Positions 51,440 through 61,391 of a DNA stretch of 64,000 nucleotides are shown here, one piece after another. Where the stretch lies: assembly GCA_017407125.1 (NCBI GenBank), contig JAFQXE010000010.1:1-64000 (forward strand), given 5' to 3'. Numbering within the stretch: position 1 is the stretch's first letter; every line of letters starts with the position of its first letter. The DNA comes from Thermoguttaceae bacterium (lineage in GTDB: Bacteria; Planctomycetota; Planctomycetia; Pirellulales; Thermoguttaceae). Under the pieces are notes generated by a model. It was not told where the DNA came from. It made no database searches and saw nothing but the letters and a program-made list of their open reading frames with translations. Position numbers and translations under genes: made by a program.

Positions 51440-52576
51440 TTAGTACATATCGCCTTTAACGGTTTGCTGATCGTTGGAAAGAATCAGTTTGTCCCAAACG
51501 GTCATATATTGAGCTCGAGTGTTCATGTTTTTGATATTGGCTTCGTCCTGGTTGCCGGCGCACTGGACAGAGTCTGAAATCCAGTGAACAGACGCGTCGC
51601 AAAACGCCGTCTGAACGCCGCCAGCGTGAGAAGAACGCGTTGTCGCCTGGTCGCCGCCGGAAGAGCTTGTGTAACAGGGCATTTTCAAACGCGGCCGGCA
51701 GTTATCGCTGTTACAGCCCCAAATGTCGTCAGAAGCGGTAATCAAGCAGTTTGGACCCGGGTCGTCTCCCCACCAGGCGTTGCACGCGGTGATACTGGAG
51801 CCAGGAATTCCAATCGCCCAAACGCCGCGGGAGTCGACGCTGTTCATGCCAGCCCGAAGCTCGCTGAGCAAAATGGTATTGGAAACGCCGTCGCGAACGT
51901 CAGCCTGACCAATACTGCGGTGTATCCCGGAAACGCCTCTGTTGTGAGTATATCCCCATTGCTTGGCGCCTTCGTTATTAAATGGATAAACTCTGGCAAA
52001 ACGAGCTCCCATGTTGATGGCGTAGTTACCGCGGGCGTATTCACGACCGTTGCCGTTAGCGGGGATAAACTTGTTTCGCGTCGAAACGTCAGTTGGACAC
52101 AGCATAGACGCTAAAGTCGTTTTGGTGCATTCCATAATGCTGATTTCCCGACCGTTCGACAACGTCGTTTTTAACGTAGTATTGGCAATGTCTTTACTGG
52201 CGTTTTGTTTTTCTTTATCGTTGAACAGAGTTTCAATATCATTGTAAAGCCCCAGCTGGTCTAACTGCGGGAGAATGAGCATGACCCAGTTTTCGCGAAT
52301 ATTTGTTGTGGTTATACCGTTGGAGACGTCGATGCCAGGCAGAACTTCGACTGCAGGAGGAAACACTTTATAGGTGCTGTCGTACGTAACGCACGCCATC
52401 GCCAGCTGCTTGATATTGTTGCCGCACTGCAAACGACGCGCCGACTCGCGCGCCGAGTTAACCGCCGGAAGCATGAGCGACATCAAAATGCCGATAATTG
52501 TAATAACAACAAGCAATTCAACGAGCGTAAAGCCGCGTCTGCGTATTGTTGAATGATGCAAATTGCGAGAAAACAT
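51440..52576 (-). CDS. DUF1559 pseudopilin, first of a tandem triplet, DG→DA variant
   Basis: 378 residues. [22 protein letters not shown], then ARESARRLQCGNNIKQLAM. The C-terminal motif reads HAGGVQTAFCDA, so the glycine of H-X9-DG is Ala here, unlike the other three copies in the window. Strong AAGGAG before ATG 52576, so this is the likely promoter-proximal gene. Confidence 0.9.
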   Translation of the reverse strand: MFSRNLHHSTIRRRGFTLVELLVVITIIGILMSLMLPAVNSARESARRLQCGNNIKQLAMACVTYDSTYKVFPPAVEVLPGIDVSNGITTTNIRENWVMLILPQLDQLGLYNDIETLFNDKEKQNASKDIANTTLKTTLSNGREISIMECTKTTLASMLCPTDVSTRNKFIPANGNGREYARGNYAINMGARFARVYPFNNEGAKQWGYTHNRGVSGIHRSIGQADVRDGVSNTILLSELRAGMNSVDSRGVWAIGIPGSSITACNAWWGDDPGPNCLITASDDIWGCNSDNCRPRLKMPCYTSSSGGDQATTRSSHAGGVQTAFCDASVHWISDSVQCAGNQDEANIKNMNTRAQYMTVWDKLILSNDQQTVKGDMY

Positions 52577-52729
52577 GTATTTGTCTCCTTAAAAGTTTAA
52601 ACTGCCAGTTCAAATGCAGTGTAGTTTTTGCCCTAACTACCAAAATATATCGCTAATAATTACTCAATGATATTATCCACTATTTTAGAGTTAATTTGAA
52701 GGGGGACTGTTTGTTTTTTTCGGAAAATT

Positions 52730-55084
52730 TTACGATTTTTTCGAAAATAGCCGCCTTGAGCGTGCGTTCTTTTTGATAATTACCACAAAAAATAACGTCA
52801 ACCAGCCCCCTAAACTGATTAGAGCGCCTATGTACACGCTTTTGGGGGAGAACTGGAATTCCGCCGTCCAGACGTTGGAATCGGGCGCGTCAAGGGCCAA
52901 CAGCCCGTCAGACTCATAAACCCGAGCGGAAATTGCAGTCGTTTTCCCGTCTGACGTCTCTCTTGTCAACGCTGCCTTCCAGCCGGGATAATAATCAACT
53001 GGAATTCGCTTTGTTGAGGTCGGACTCAAAACGACTGTAAACCGGTTTGTCCCATGCCATGATATTGGGAGGATGCAGTCGTCCAGACAGGCGCTTTTAT
53101 CGGCGTTCTTGTTTATATTATAATTAACGTTTTCCTGAAAAGAAATTTTTTCTCCGTCAAATGACATAAATTGTTCACAATATTCTTTTTCTGCTGATAC
53201 GCCGCGCCCTGCCCCGTCTCGCAGAAACTGAGCGTAGTTCTTCAGCATAAACGTCCCGCCGTATCGCATTGTTGTAGTATGCTGATATAACCCGTTATAA
53301 GCAAAGAACGAATCGCGATTCCACTTCGCCAGTTCCGACTCCCGATTGATGGAACCGGTTTCTCGAAAAGCCATCGGCAGCCAGTTGTTTCCCAGTAAAC
53401 AAATCCGTCGGCAGGGCGAAGACCATTCCACCGCTTTTGAGTCAAAAATCGATGCTGGAATTGGCGTTAAAAGACGCTGTGAGCAGACCGACAAATCCAA
53501 AATAACAAAAACAAGAATAAGCGCTGCGCTGAGTCGGCGGCTGCTTTGATTCTTTAACAGACAGCAAACGCCAATGAGCAGAAACGCCGAGGCGAATTGC
53601 AGAGTAAACGTTGAGATGTCCCTGGATTCCGCCTGATACGGTCCGTATTGAATATTGCACAGCCCCTCTGTAAAAAGAGGAAGAACGACCGGCGCAATAA
53701 AATACCACGCAATAATTGCAATCGCCGTTACGCCCAGACAAACGGTAATTCGATATCTAAACTGGGAATCCGCCCATAGGCGATCCCAGCCGTAGGCGGA
53801 TAAAACGCTTATCCCCATTGCCGCGACGGTCAGCCATTTTGCCGGATAACGAAACATGGCGTAACCGGGGAAAATCGACGTCAAAAACCAATACAGCCCG
53901 CCCCAGCCCGAAGAAACGCGCTGCGTATAATCCGCCCCCGTCCAGTATCCAATTGATTGAATTAAATATCCGACAGAGAATCGTCCCATCGACGCCAACA
54001 GAGCGAAGACGACTATCCAGCTAATCCAAACGCGACGGCTGCTGGAGCGATAAAACGTCATGCTTAAACACGCCAGAAAAAACGGAACGGTTCCCATGTA
54101 AAGCGACGGTACCCAAAAGGCGACGTCCGAACCGGGTATGGCGTCAATCCAGCGCTGGTAAATCGGGAATTGTCGTCCGTAGACTTCCGGAACCGCAAAC
54201 TCCAGAACTCGCCATGGGGGAACGCTGAAAGCGTATCGCGTTTCTGTTGCTGTCATGGAATTGTTTGACTCGCTCCGATCGCTGTTAAATGTCAACTCTG
54301 CTGTTGGCAGAAGTTGAATTGCCGCCAAGATAAATCCCCAAATCGCAATGCCGGCTAAAACCAGAACTGTATTGAGTATGTAACGCCGTTTTCCTGTATG
54401 CGGAACAGCGCTTGATTCCGACTTTTCGTCCTTAGCGCTTTTTCTGGCTTTGAGCGCAAATATCAACGCTAACATCAAAGCCAATATTCCCAGATTGTAC
54501 GCCGTCTGAACGTCTCCGCCAAGCGTCATCAACGCCAAAACCATTCCCGATAAACATACGAAGTAAAAACGCCGGGTTCGCAACGCGCGTTCGATTCCGT
54601 ACACGCCCAGCGGCAGCCAGGCGGCAGAAACCAGATACGGGAGGTTCGAGTATTGGAATAAGACAATCCCTCCAAAGGCGTATGAAATCGCCGCGATTAA
54701 TCCTGCGCTGACAGAACGTCCCCAGCGTCGAACGAGAAACAGCATCGTTCCCGCTGCCAGAATTACATGCCCAATTATATACGCGTCAAACGCCAGCCAT
54801 GCGGGAATCGGCAGAGCCAAAATCCAACTTGGCGGATAGAATAACGCGGTTGTGGGGTTCGCCGCCAGCGGGAAACCCAAATTCAGATACGGCGTCCAGA
54901 AAGGAAGTTCGCCCGCTTGAAAACAGCTGTGCAGATACAGAAAAAGCGGATAATAAAAATGTGACGCGTCGCGGTATCCGGGAACGGTTCCCGGATAAAA
55001 AATCAGGCAGAAAAAGACAAACGCCGTCGTCAACAGGACGCTTGCCGTTATTGTTACATAGACGACAACGTTCTGTTTATTCAT
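52730..55084 (-). CDS. Large multi-pass membrane protein, YfhO-like
   Basis: 784 residues with about a dozen membrane helices. The N-terminal loop GYRDASHFYYPLFLYLHSCFQAGELPFW (about 35–62, shown here in pieces: GYRDASHFYYP, LPFW) and LGFPLAANPTTALFYPPSW match the YfhO/GT-C-type membrane glycosyltransferase family. A ~190-residue soluble region lies near the C-terminus before a final helix. It overlaps the preceding gene by 4 bp (ATGA). Probably lipid-linked sugar transfer to envelope polymers; inference from family. Confidence 0.75.
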   Translation of the reverse strand: MNKQNVVVYVTITASVLLTTAFVFFCLIFYPGTVPGYRDASHFYYPLFLYLHSCFQAGELPFWTPYLNLGFPLAANPTTALFYPPSWILALPIPAWLAFDAYIIGHVILAAGTMLFLVRRWGRSVSAGLIAAISYAFGGIVLFQYSNLPYLVSAAWLPLGVYGIERALRTRRFYFVCLSGMVLALMTLGGDVQTAYNLGILALMLALIFALKARKSAKDEKSESSAVPHTGKRRYILNTVLVLAGIAIWGFILAAIQLLPTAELTFNSDRSESNNSMTATETRYAFSVPPWRVLEFAVPEVYGRQFPIYQRWIDAIPGSDVAFWVPSLYMGTVPFFLACLSMTFYRSSSRRVWISWIVVFALLASMGRFSVGYLIQSIGYWTGADYTQRVSSGWGGLYWFLTSIFPGYAMFRYPAKWLTVAAMGISVLSAYGWDRLWADSQFRYRITVCLGVTAIAIIAWYFIAPVVLPLFTEGLCNIQYGPYQAESRDISTFTLQFASAFLLIGVCCLLKNQSSRRLSAALILVFVILDLSVCSQRLLTPIPASIFDSKAVEWSSPCRRICLLGNNWLPMAFRETGSINRESELAKWNRDSFFAYNGLYQHTTTMRYGGTFMLKNYAQFLRDGAGRGVSAEKEYCEQFMSFDGEKISFQENVNYNINKNADKSACLDDCILPISWHGTNRFTVVLSPTSTKRIPVDYYPGWKAALTRETSDGKTTAISARVYESDGLLALDAPDSNVWTAEFQFSPKSVYIGALISLGGWLTLFFVVIIKKNARSRRLFSKKS

Positions 55085-55857
55085 GCCGCTTTGCGTTTGC
55101 CCAAAAGTTTGACGCCCTGGAAAACAAAGGAAACGAACAATCCAATCAAGCCTGCGATGATCAATGATTTGCCGGGATTAATAACAGCGGCGTTATGCAT
55201 GATTTGCGCCCCGAAAACCAGTCCAACGCCGCAAATGCTCATTCCAACGCTCAAACTCAACAATGGGCGTTTGACTGGACGCTCCGAATTTTCTTTTGAT
55301 ATATCGGCAAGCAATCTCGGGGCGTCTTTGTTTTGAGCTTCTTCTGAGGAAGAAACTGTTTCTTCAACAATCGAACGCTCGCTATCGGTCAACGAACGAT
55401 TTAGCGTTCCCAAAGACGATTCTCCCGTATACGCCGCATCCTGTTGAGAAAACGAAAACAAATCCTGGGGCATGCACTCGACGTCTTTTGCGTCTGGCAA
55501 ACCGATTATTTCCTCGCCTGCTGTTTCGCTATCAATTTGTTCTGGAGCCTGCCAGGAATCGGAATCAACTTCCGCCTGGCTAATGCTTTGATAATACAAA
55601 TCCGCCAGCGGCGTCGGAGACGTCCGACTCGGAGGAGGCGTTTGAAAGCGACGAAACGGATCTGAATCCTGATTAAAATGAGCCTTCCTTCGGGAATTTG
55701 TTTCAGGAGCGCAGCTTTCAGCGCCGCAAATTCCAGAAAGAAAGTCTTCTGCCTTGGAACCAATTCGAGTAATATCGTCTTCCAGGTTCCATGCATTTAT
55801 TTGAGACCCTGTTAAACAGGAATTCCAATCGTCAGAATACATGCTGTCAGCGCTCAT
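55081..55857 (-). CDS. Hypothetical protein with two C-terminal membrane helices
   Basis: 258 residues. The first ~180 are polar and rich in Ser/Glu, likely disordered, with no domain I recognise. Two helices (SLSVGMSICGVGLVFGA, SLIIAGLIGLFVSFVF) and a basic KRKAA tail follow. Its stop overlaps the YfhO-like start by 4 bp, so it is probably that protein's partner. Confidence 0.6.
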   Translation of the reverse strand: MSADSMYSDDWNSCLTGSQINAWNLEDDITRIGSKAEDFLSGICGAESCAPETNSRRKAHFNQDSDPFRRFQTPPPSRTSPTPLADLYYQSISQAEVDSDSWQAPEQIDSETAGEEIIGLPDAKDVECMPQDLFSFSQQDAAYTGESSLGTLNRSLTDSERSIVEETVSSSEEAQNKDAPRLLADISKENSERPVKRPLLSLSVGMSICGVGLVFGAQIMHNAAVINPGKSLIIAGLIGLFVSFVFQGVKLLGKRKAA

Positions 55858-55944
55858 TTTACACCAAGTCTTCTTGTCAAAATTGCCTAAATATCTTTCG
55901 ACTATTGTAATAATCGGTATTTCTGACGATAAACTATAACGATT

Positions 55945-56961
55945 CTAGCGATTATTTCGGCAAACAATAATGCGATTCAAGCCCGCGAAATCGTTAACCG
56001 TCTTGACGTATGTTAGCCTGGGCGTTTTAGAGAGAATATTCAAAACGCTGCCGTGAATTATTGGGCTGAGTTCGAATAAAAGCCAGCCGCCGGGTTTGAG
56101 TTTGTCAGGCGCCTGAGTCAGCATTTTTTCGATTAGATCCGTTCCCTTTTGACCGCTAAAGAGCGCAACCGCCGGCTCGAAATTGCGAACGGATGCGTCC
56201 AGCGTCTCGCGTTCTTCCTCGCCAATATAGGGAGGATTGCTGAGAATAAAATCAAACTTTTCCTCTGGATTTATTGCAGAAAACAGATCAGAATATCGAA
56301 ATTCTATTCGGTCGCTAACCTCATGAGTCTGAGCGTTGAGTTTCGCCACCTCTAATGCGGGTTGAGAAATATCGACCGCAACAAACCGACATGAGGGCAA
56401 TTGCTTTGCCAGAGTTACCGGGATTATGCCAGACCCTGTTCCCACGTCGAGAATGTCCAGCTTGACGTCTTGCAATGGATTGGCGCGCGGGACGAATTTA
56501 ATATACGTCTCTCCGGTTTCCGAGTCCGTAACCGTATCTTCTGACGACGGTTCAGAGTTTTCTTCTGATTCGCTTTTCGTCTCGCGCGGATCTCCCAACT
56601 CCTGTTTTTTGATAATATCCAGGGTTTCAATAATCAGATGTTCCGTCTCCGGACGGGGAATGAGCGTATCTGGAGTAACCTTGAAAGTCAGCGAGTAGAA
56701 TTCCTTTTCGCCAATTAGATACGCCGTCGGCTCGCCTGCCGCGCGGCGTTTGACAAAGTCCCGATACTTTGCCCGGACTTCATCAGACGCGGGTTCCATA
56801 AATCGCGTATATAGCCCGATTCGTTCGCACCCCATAGCCGCAGCCAGCAAAATCTCCGCATCCAAACGGGGCGTGTCAACCCCATACCGAGCGAAATAAT
56901 CCGCTGTCCATTTTAATAAACGTCCAACAGTCCAAACGTCTTGTTCTTGCTGGTCAGGCAT
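55945..56961 (-). CDS. prmC: Release-factor glutamine N5-methyltransferase
   Basis: 338 residues. Methylates the GGQ glutamine of release factors with SAM. The SAM motif LDVGTGSGIIPVTLA and the catalytic NPPY (FILSNPPYIG) are present, and the N-terminal domain ends in IPRPETEHLI. About 45 residues longer than usual because of an acidic insertion (about 122–150, KSESEENSEPSSED) before the SAM domain. A palindrome GGCGGGTATTACCCGCC (56993–57009) lies upstream, between it and purM. Confidence 0.92.
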   Translation of the reverse strand: MPDQQEQDVWTVGRLLKWTADYFARYGVDTPRLDAEILLAAAMGCERIGLYTRFMEPASDEVRAKYRDFVKRRAAGEPTAYLIGEKEFYSLTFKVTPDTLIPRPETEHLIIETLDIIKKQELGDPRETKSESEENSEPSSEDTVTDSETGETYIKFVPRANPLQDVKLDILDVGTGSGIIPVTLAKQLPSCRFVAVDISQPALEVAKLNAQTHEVSDRIEFRYSDLFSAINPEEKFDFILSNPPYIGEEERETLDASVRNFEPAVALFSGQKGTDLIEKMLTQAPDKLKPGGWLLFELSPIIHGSVLNILSKTPRLTYVKTVNDFAGLNRIIVCRNNR

Positions 56962-57061
56962 TGTATTATTGCGGGGGGTATTACTTATGGGAGGCGGGTA
57001 TTACCCGCCAACAAAAAAACAATCTTTGATTTCGCGGACAATGTCCGCTCCCCAGAAACAA

Positions 57062-58096
57062 TTACTCAATTTTTCCAACGATCCAGTTTTCACAGCCGGA
57101 TTCCTTCAGGGAGTCGCGAATGGCGTCAACGAAGCCGGGGTCGGCGATAACAACCATTCCCAGGCCGCGATTGAATACGCGAGCCATTTCAGAGTCTTCG
57201 ACTTCGCCCAGCCTCTGCAGCCAGTTAAACAGAACCGGAACAGGCCATGAGCCTTCTTGAAATACCGCTTTAAGTCCTTCGGGAATAATACGATCAACGT
57301 TTTCCTGGAGTCCGCCGCCGGTAATGTGCGCCAAACCGTGAATGGACGGCGCAAGCGCGTCGTTATCCAGAAGCTTTCGAATCGGCTTGACGTAAATCTT
57401 TGTCGGCGTCAGAAGGGCTTCGCCAACCGTCTTTCCGAGTTCTTCGACGTAATCAGATACTTTCAAGCCGGCCGCTTCAAAGACGATTTTTCTAACCAGC
57501 GAGAACCCGTTGGAATGAAGTCCGGACGACGCGATTCCAATTGCGACGTCGCCCTTGACGATCTTTTTGCCGTCGATGATGTTCTTTTTAGACGCAACGC
57601 CGACGCAGAACCCCGCCAGGTCGTACTCGCCGGGAGCGTAAAGGTCCGGCATGATCGCGGTTTCCCCGCCCAGCAGCGCGCTGTTGGCCTGGACGCAGCC
57701 GTCGGTAATGCCGGAAACGATCTGTTCCAGCAACGGCGGGTTGTCTTTATCCATGGCGACGTAATCCAGGAAGAACAGCGGTTCCGCGCCGCAGCAAATC
57801 GCATCGTTGACGCTCATGGCGACCAGGTCGATTCCGACCGTGTCGTGCTTGTCCATCATAGTAGCGACTTTGAGCTTTGTTCCGACGCCGTCTGTGCAGG
57901 AAATCAAAACCGGGTCTTCGTAGTTCCGACGCATCAGCGGAGAACTGTAATCCAGAGAAAACAGCCCTGCAAACCCTTGCGGGAGTTTCATAACCCGGGG
58001 CGTGTTGGTCTTTTCCATCAGTCCCGGCAGGCGTTTCATAGCCTGATTATATACGTCTAAATCAAGTCCAGCGTCTTTGTAGGTTAGTTTAGCCAT
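57062..58096 (-). CDS. purM: Phosphoribosylformylglycinamidine cyclo-ligase (AIR synthetase)
   Basis: 344 residues from ATG 58096, the position where the family begins (MAKLTYKDAGLD). Converts FGAM to AIR with ATP, cytoplasmic. Motifs: SCTDGVGTKLKVA, VAMSVNDAICCGAEPLFFLDY, LLGGETAIMPDLY and HITGGGLQENVDRIIP. A second in-frame ATG 21 bp upstream is less likely. Not with purC, which is 28 kb away. Confidence 0.96.
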   Translation of the reverse strand: MAKLTYKDAGLDLDVYNQAMKRLPGLMEKTNTPRVMKLPQGFAGLFSLDYSSPLMRRNYEDPVLISCTDGVGTKLKVATMMDKHDTVGIDLVAMSVNDAICCGAEPLFFLDYVAMDKDNPPLLEQIVSGITDGCVQANSALLGGETAIMPDLYAPGEYDLAGFCVGVASKKNIIDGKKIVKGDVAIGIASSGLHSNGFSLVRKIVFEAAGLKVSDYVEELGKTVGEALLTPTKIYVKPIRKLLDNDALAPSIHGLAHITGGGLQENVDRIIPEGLKAVFQEGSWPVPVLFNWLQRLGEVEDSEMARVFNRGLGMVVIADPGFVDAIRDSLKESGCENWIVGKIE

Positions 58097-58311
58097 GGCG
58101 AAATAAAGGGGGTTCAAATATCCAGCAGCCGATGTTTAGCAAAGAGAACTCCTGGCTCTCTGAACAGCAATCAACTAAAAATCGACTTCCGATTAAATTG
58201 TATTATCTCATAAAGCGAGAATCTTTCAAGGACGGGGGAAAAGAGAAACGGGATAAAATCCGCACTCTTTTCTCCCAATTGCATTTATCAAAACGCAAAT
58301 CTTTACAGTAT

Positions 58312-59112
58312 TTATTCATTTTTCTCAATTAATTTGTCTATACCCAAAAAACCGGCAACGTTTTCCAACAGTCGAAGCGGCGATTCGTCAAAATCCTTTT
58401 TGACATTATTAACATCCGCCCATTGAGACAGATAAAATGCGCTGGAATGCCCCAAATAAGTGGTCGTATAGTACTCCACAAATTTTGAATGGTCGTAATT
58501 CAGTTCGCATCCCGTACCGAGCGCTCGACATCCCGTAACAGTCTGAAAAACTTTCAAAGCCGTATCGTCCGGATTAACCATTGAACAAATTGGCTTTTGC
58601 GTTGCTTCCATTGCCAGGAGAATGTTTCTATTCATATTTTCAATAGCGGCTCCAAGCAAAACAGCGCTTTTGATAGATAAATTCTGGCAATTTAAATGCG
58701 CCAACGCGCGAACAATAATATTGCCGCCAAGAGAATGACCAATCAGAATCAAATTCTGACGCTGGCTCGAAGAAAGGTCGTTTGCGATTTTTTTTGCCAG
58801 GCGTTGAGCCGTTGGTTCAACATCGTCCAACGCGTTTATCCAGCGTTGAGTAATCGAACTAACCGTTCCCAGCGCTAAATCCAGCAACCCTATCAAAGGA
58901 TTTGAATCGTTAAACGCGTTTTCAACGCCTGATGAAACGACTGTATCAAGGCTTATATTGTTTCCGTTTTGACATTCCCACACAACGTTGGCTATTTCCT
59001 TTGCATTTGGATAAATCGTTTGCAACAGCTGGACGGCTTTTTCCTGCGGATCGTCCGCTGAATACAAACCGGGAATATACCAAATAATCGGCGAATCGTT
59101 TTTATCAATCAT
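58312..59112 (-). CDS. Alpha/beta-hydrolase (lipase/DUF726-like)
   Basis: 266 residues, no signal peptide, so cytoplasmic. IWYIPGLYS opens the fold; nucleophile elbow GHSLGG near residue 134; later TAYP-like AFYLSQWADVN with a His region near the end (HSKFVEYY and GHSSAFYL). It appears to be the third gene of a minus-strand set with the Hsp70-like gene. The gap is 172 bp and contains a terminator hairpin, so it may be separately transcribed. Confidence 0.7.
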   Translation of the reverse strand: MIDKNDSPIIWYIPGLYSADDPQEKAVQLLQTIYPNAKEIANVVWECQNGNNISLDTVVSSGVENAFNDSNPLIGLLDLALGTVSSITQRWINALDDVEPTAQRLAKKIANDLSSSQRQNLILIGHSLGGNIIVRALAHLNCQNLSIKSAVLLGAAIENMNRNILLAMEATQKPICSMVNPDDTALKVFQTVTGCRALGTGCELNYDHSKFVEYYTTTYLGHSSAFYLSQWADVNNVKKDFDESPLRLLENVAGFLGIDKLIEKNE

Positions 59113-59213
59113 GGTAAAAGATAAATAAGCGTTGATGGTTATTGAATCGTCATTTTTTGTCTATTGCATATTATCGCACATAATCAAAATAATTCAAGGG
59201 ACAGAAACAAAAT

Positions 59214-59240
59214 ATCGCCGTCAGTATTTATGACGGCGAT
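59214..59240 (-). terminator. Hairpin after the Hsp70-like gene
   Basis: ATCGCCGTCA / TGACGGCGAT, 10-bp stem, 7-base loop, followed on the minus strand by ATTTTGTTTC. Also a smaller CTAACG/CGTTAG hairpin at 59261–59277. Confidence 0.7.
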
Positions 59241-59284
59241 TTTCAAAGAATTGACTTTACGACTAACGCAATTCGTTAGACAGA

Positions 59285-61357
59285 TTATTTAAATGCGTCT
59301 CCCGCAGAACTGGTCGAGGAAAAGCCTGTATTTTCAGCTCCGACAGCTCGCGTTCCAAGTTCCATATTGATAACCTTCCGATACAATGCCAAAGCTTGAT
59401 CAACAGAGTTGTCAATGGAATTTTCAATATTGACTTTATTATTCTGTTTGAATGCGGCAAATCCGTTGGCAAAGATATTTACAAAATCGCCATAAAACTT
59501 TTCTCTCAAATTGGGGATAACATCGCCGCTGATCAACCAGGCCGCCCACTCAGGCGACCATGAAGTTTTTCGCGCCCAATCTTCAACTGCAGCCGCGCCT
59601 CCAACAGCCAGTATCGGTCCAATAATAAACCAAAGCGGCCAGAACGCAAACGAACAGCCAATTAATATGGCAATAATCGCCGCAACAATCGCTGTAGCTA
59701 TCATAGCGCCCAAATTAGCGGGCGCCCCAATTTTTCCATCAATGTTGTCAGGAATAAACTCAGGCAAATCGATAACAATATCATCGAATTTCAGTTCGTC
59801 TGTATTAATGCCTTTACTATCAAACCAGCTCTTAATATCGTTAATCACGGCGAACTTGAGTCCGCTGCCGATATCATCGAAAACAGGAGACAGCATGTCG
59901 TTGATTTCCGATGCTTTATTTTTGAAAATGTTGCTCAAATTATTTTCCAGAGTATTAAGCATACCGCCATAATTGGAGAAGTTGTTCAATTCTGGCATAG
60001 CGAATCTCTCGAAGATTTCAGCTGCGATTTGATTTAACTTGTCGATTGTTTCCTGAGACAATTCAGAATCCAGAACTCTTTGAACAAGCGATTCTTTCTT
60101 TTCCGTGGCTTCCTGTTCCAGAACAGTAATGATATCTATTGCCTTCTTTTGGATTTTGCAATATTTTACCAGTCCCATGGAAATGGCGGCAAAGGGATTT
60201 GCACATCGAATCAATTTTTCTTTTCCAAAGGCTTTTTCGCAGGCGTCGCAAACAAATGGCCACGTGCTGCTGCCGCCAGCCAATAGAACTTTGCCAATTG
60301 ATGAAATCGGAATGCGGCTAACCTCGAAACCTCTGTGCAGTTCTTCTTCAAACCAGTTGAGAATGTCCGTCGTTCCATTAGGATTGAATTTTGAATTTGA
60401 CAGGTCTGCAGGAAGCTTTGTCTCGTTCAAGAACGACTGAGACGGGTGATAATTTTGCGCCCGTCGAACAAATTCGTCCCATGTCAAGGCTAAATCATAT
60501 TTTTCTGCGAAAAAATCTTCAAAAGGAATGGATTTGCTGTCAACCATTGCATTTGAGAATCTCTCTTTTGTTTCTCGGCATTTAACGCTTCGCCAATAGA
60601 AGTCTTTGTTGGTTTTAATAAGCAGTTCTTCCGTAACAGGTTCCGCGGAATCTTGTGAACAATCAATCACCCATTGATAAAACAGGTCGTCAAACAGACG
60701 TCCGCCCAAAAGCATGTCGCCCCAGGAGTATTTGATTTCGAGATTGTCCAAAATAACGAAGTCACACGTACCGCCGCCGAAGTCAACGACTAAAACGCTT
60801 TCGTTAACCATTTGCTTGACAACGTCTTTGCTGTTTTCATCCTGATACGAACACAAAGCGCCAAACGGTTCGTCGAGCAAATGCACATCTCCCCAGCCAG
60901 CCTTCCTGGCAATGTCGCGAAGGCAACTTTTGTAGCCTTCAGACGCCTCGCTTGGAACGCCAAAAAAGACGTCTGAGTTTAAGGGATCAAGGTGAAGATT
61001 GCGATTTTCAGCAGACGTCAACAAGTTTGACAAAAAGCAAATCGCATCCTGACGCGCTTTTTCAGAGGCTTCGATGTCTGGCTTGAAATAAGCCGCCAGC
61101 TCAAGACCGTTTGCCTCTTTCCTTTTAGGCGAAGAACCGCCGTACGCGCTAGCCGCGTCTTGACCAAACAGGTTTTCGCCTGCATGTTCGCCTTTTGTAC
61201 GATACATGATAATAGAGTTGATGCCGTGGTTATTGTCGCCGCCAACGCTAATGTTCAATTCTTGAACCGGTCCGCCCTGAATGGATTGAGACAGATATGT
61301 GTTACAGGTTCCAAAGTCAATTGCAATAACGCGATCTTTCATTTCTTTATAGGCCAT
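59285..61357 (-). CDS. Hsp70-like ATPase with C-terminal helical and membrane segment
   Basis: 690 residues; start at 61357 follows AAGGA. The N-terminal actin-like ATPase has phosphate-1 AIDFGTCNTYLS, phosphate-2 VVDFGGGTCDFVI and the adenosine motif VLLAGGSSTWPF (about residues 10–380). There is no DnaK-type substrate-binding domain; instead a helical region follows, then two membrane helices (AMIATAIVAAIIAILIGCSF, LWFIIGPILAVGGAA) and a helical tail. So this is a membrane-linked Hsp70/MreB-superfamily protein, not a standard chaperone. Its partner gene lies 34 bp upstream. Confidence 0.8.
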   Translation of the reverse strand: MAYKEMKDRVIAIDFGTCNTYLSQSIQGGPVQELNISVGGDNNHGINSIIMYRTKGEHAGENLFGQDAASAYGGSSPKRKEANGLELAAYFKPDIEASEKARQDAICFLSNLLTSAENRNLHLDPLNSDVFFGVPSEASEGYKSCLRDIARKAGWGDVHLLDEPFGALCSYQDENSKDVVKQMVNESVLVVDFGGGTCDFVILDNLEIKYSWGDMLLGGRLFDDLFYQWVIDCSQDSAEPVTEELLIKTNKDFYWRSVKCRETKERFSNAMVDSKSIPFEDFFAEKYDLALTWDEFVRRAQNYHPSQSFLNETKLPADLSNSKFNPNGTTDILNWFEEELHRGFEVSRIPISSIGKVLLAGGSSTWPFVCDACEKAFGKEKLIRCANPFAAISMGLVKYCKIQKKAIDIITVLEQEATEKKESLVQRVLDSELSQETIDKLNQIAAEIFERFAMPELNNFSNYGGMLNTLENNLSNIFKNKASEINDMLSPVFDDIGSGLKFAVINDIKSWFDSKGINTDELKFDDIVIDLPEFIPDNIDGKIGAPANLGAMIATAIVAAIIAILIGCSFAFWPLWFIIGPILAVGGAAAVEDWARKTSWSPEWAAWLISGDVIPNLREKFYGDFVNIFANGFAAFKQNNKVNIENSIDNSVDQALALYRKVINMELGTRAVGAENTGFSSTSSAGDAFK

Positions 61358-61391
61358 TGTTTTGTAATCCTTTCTGAAGTCTTTGATTAAA

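Noticed and set aside
59285..61357. Standard DnaK chaperone
   Set aside because: It lacks the beta-sandwich substrate-binding domain and the C-terminal lid; it has membrane helices instead, and no DnaJ or GrpE is near.
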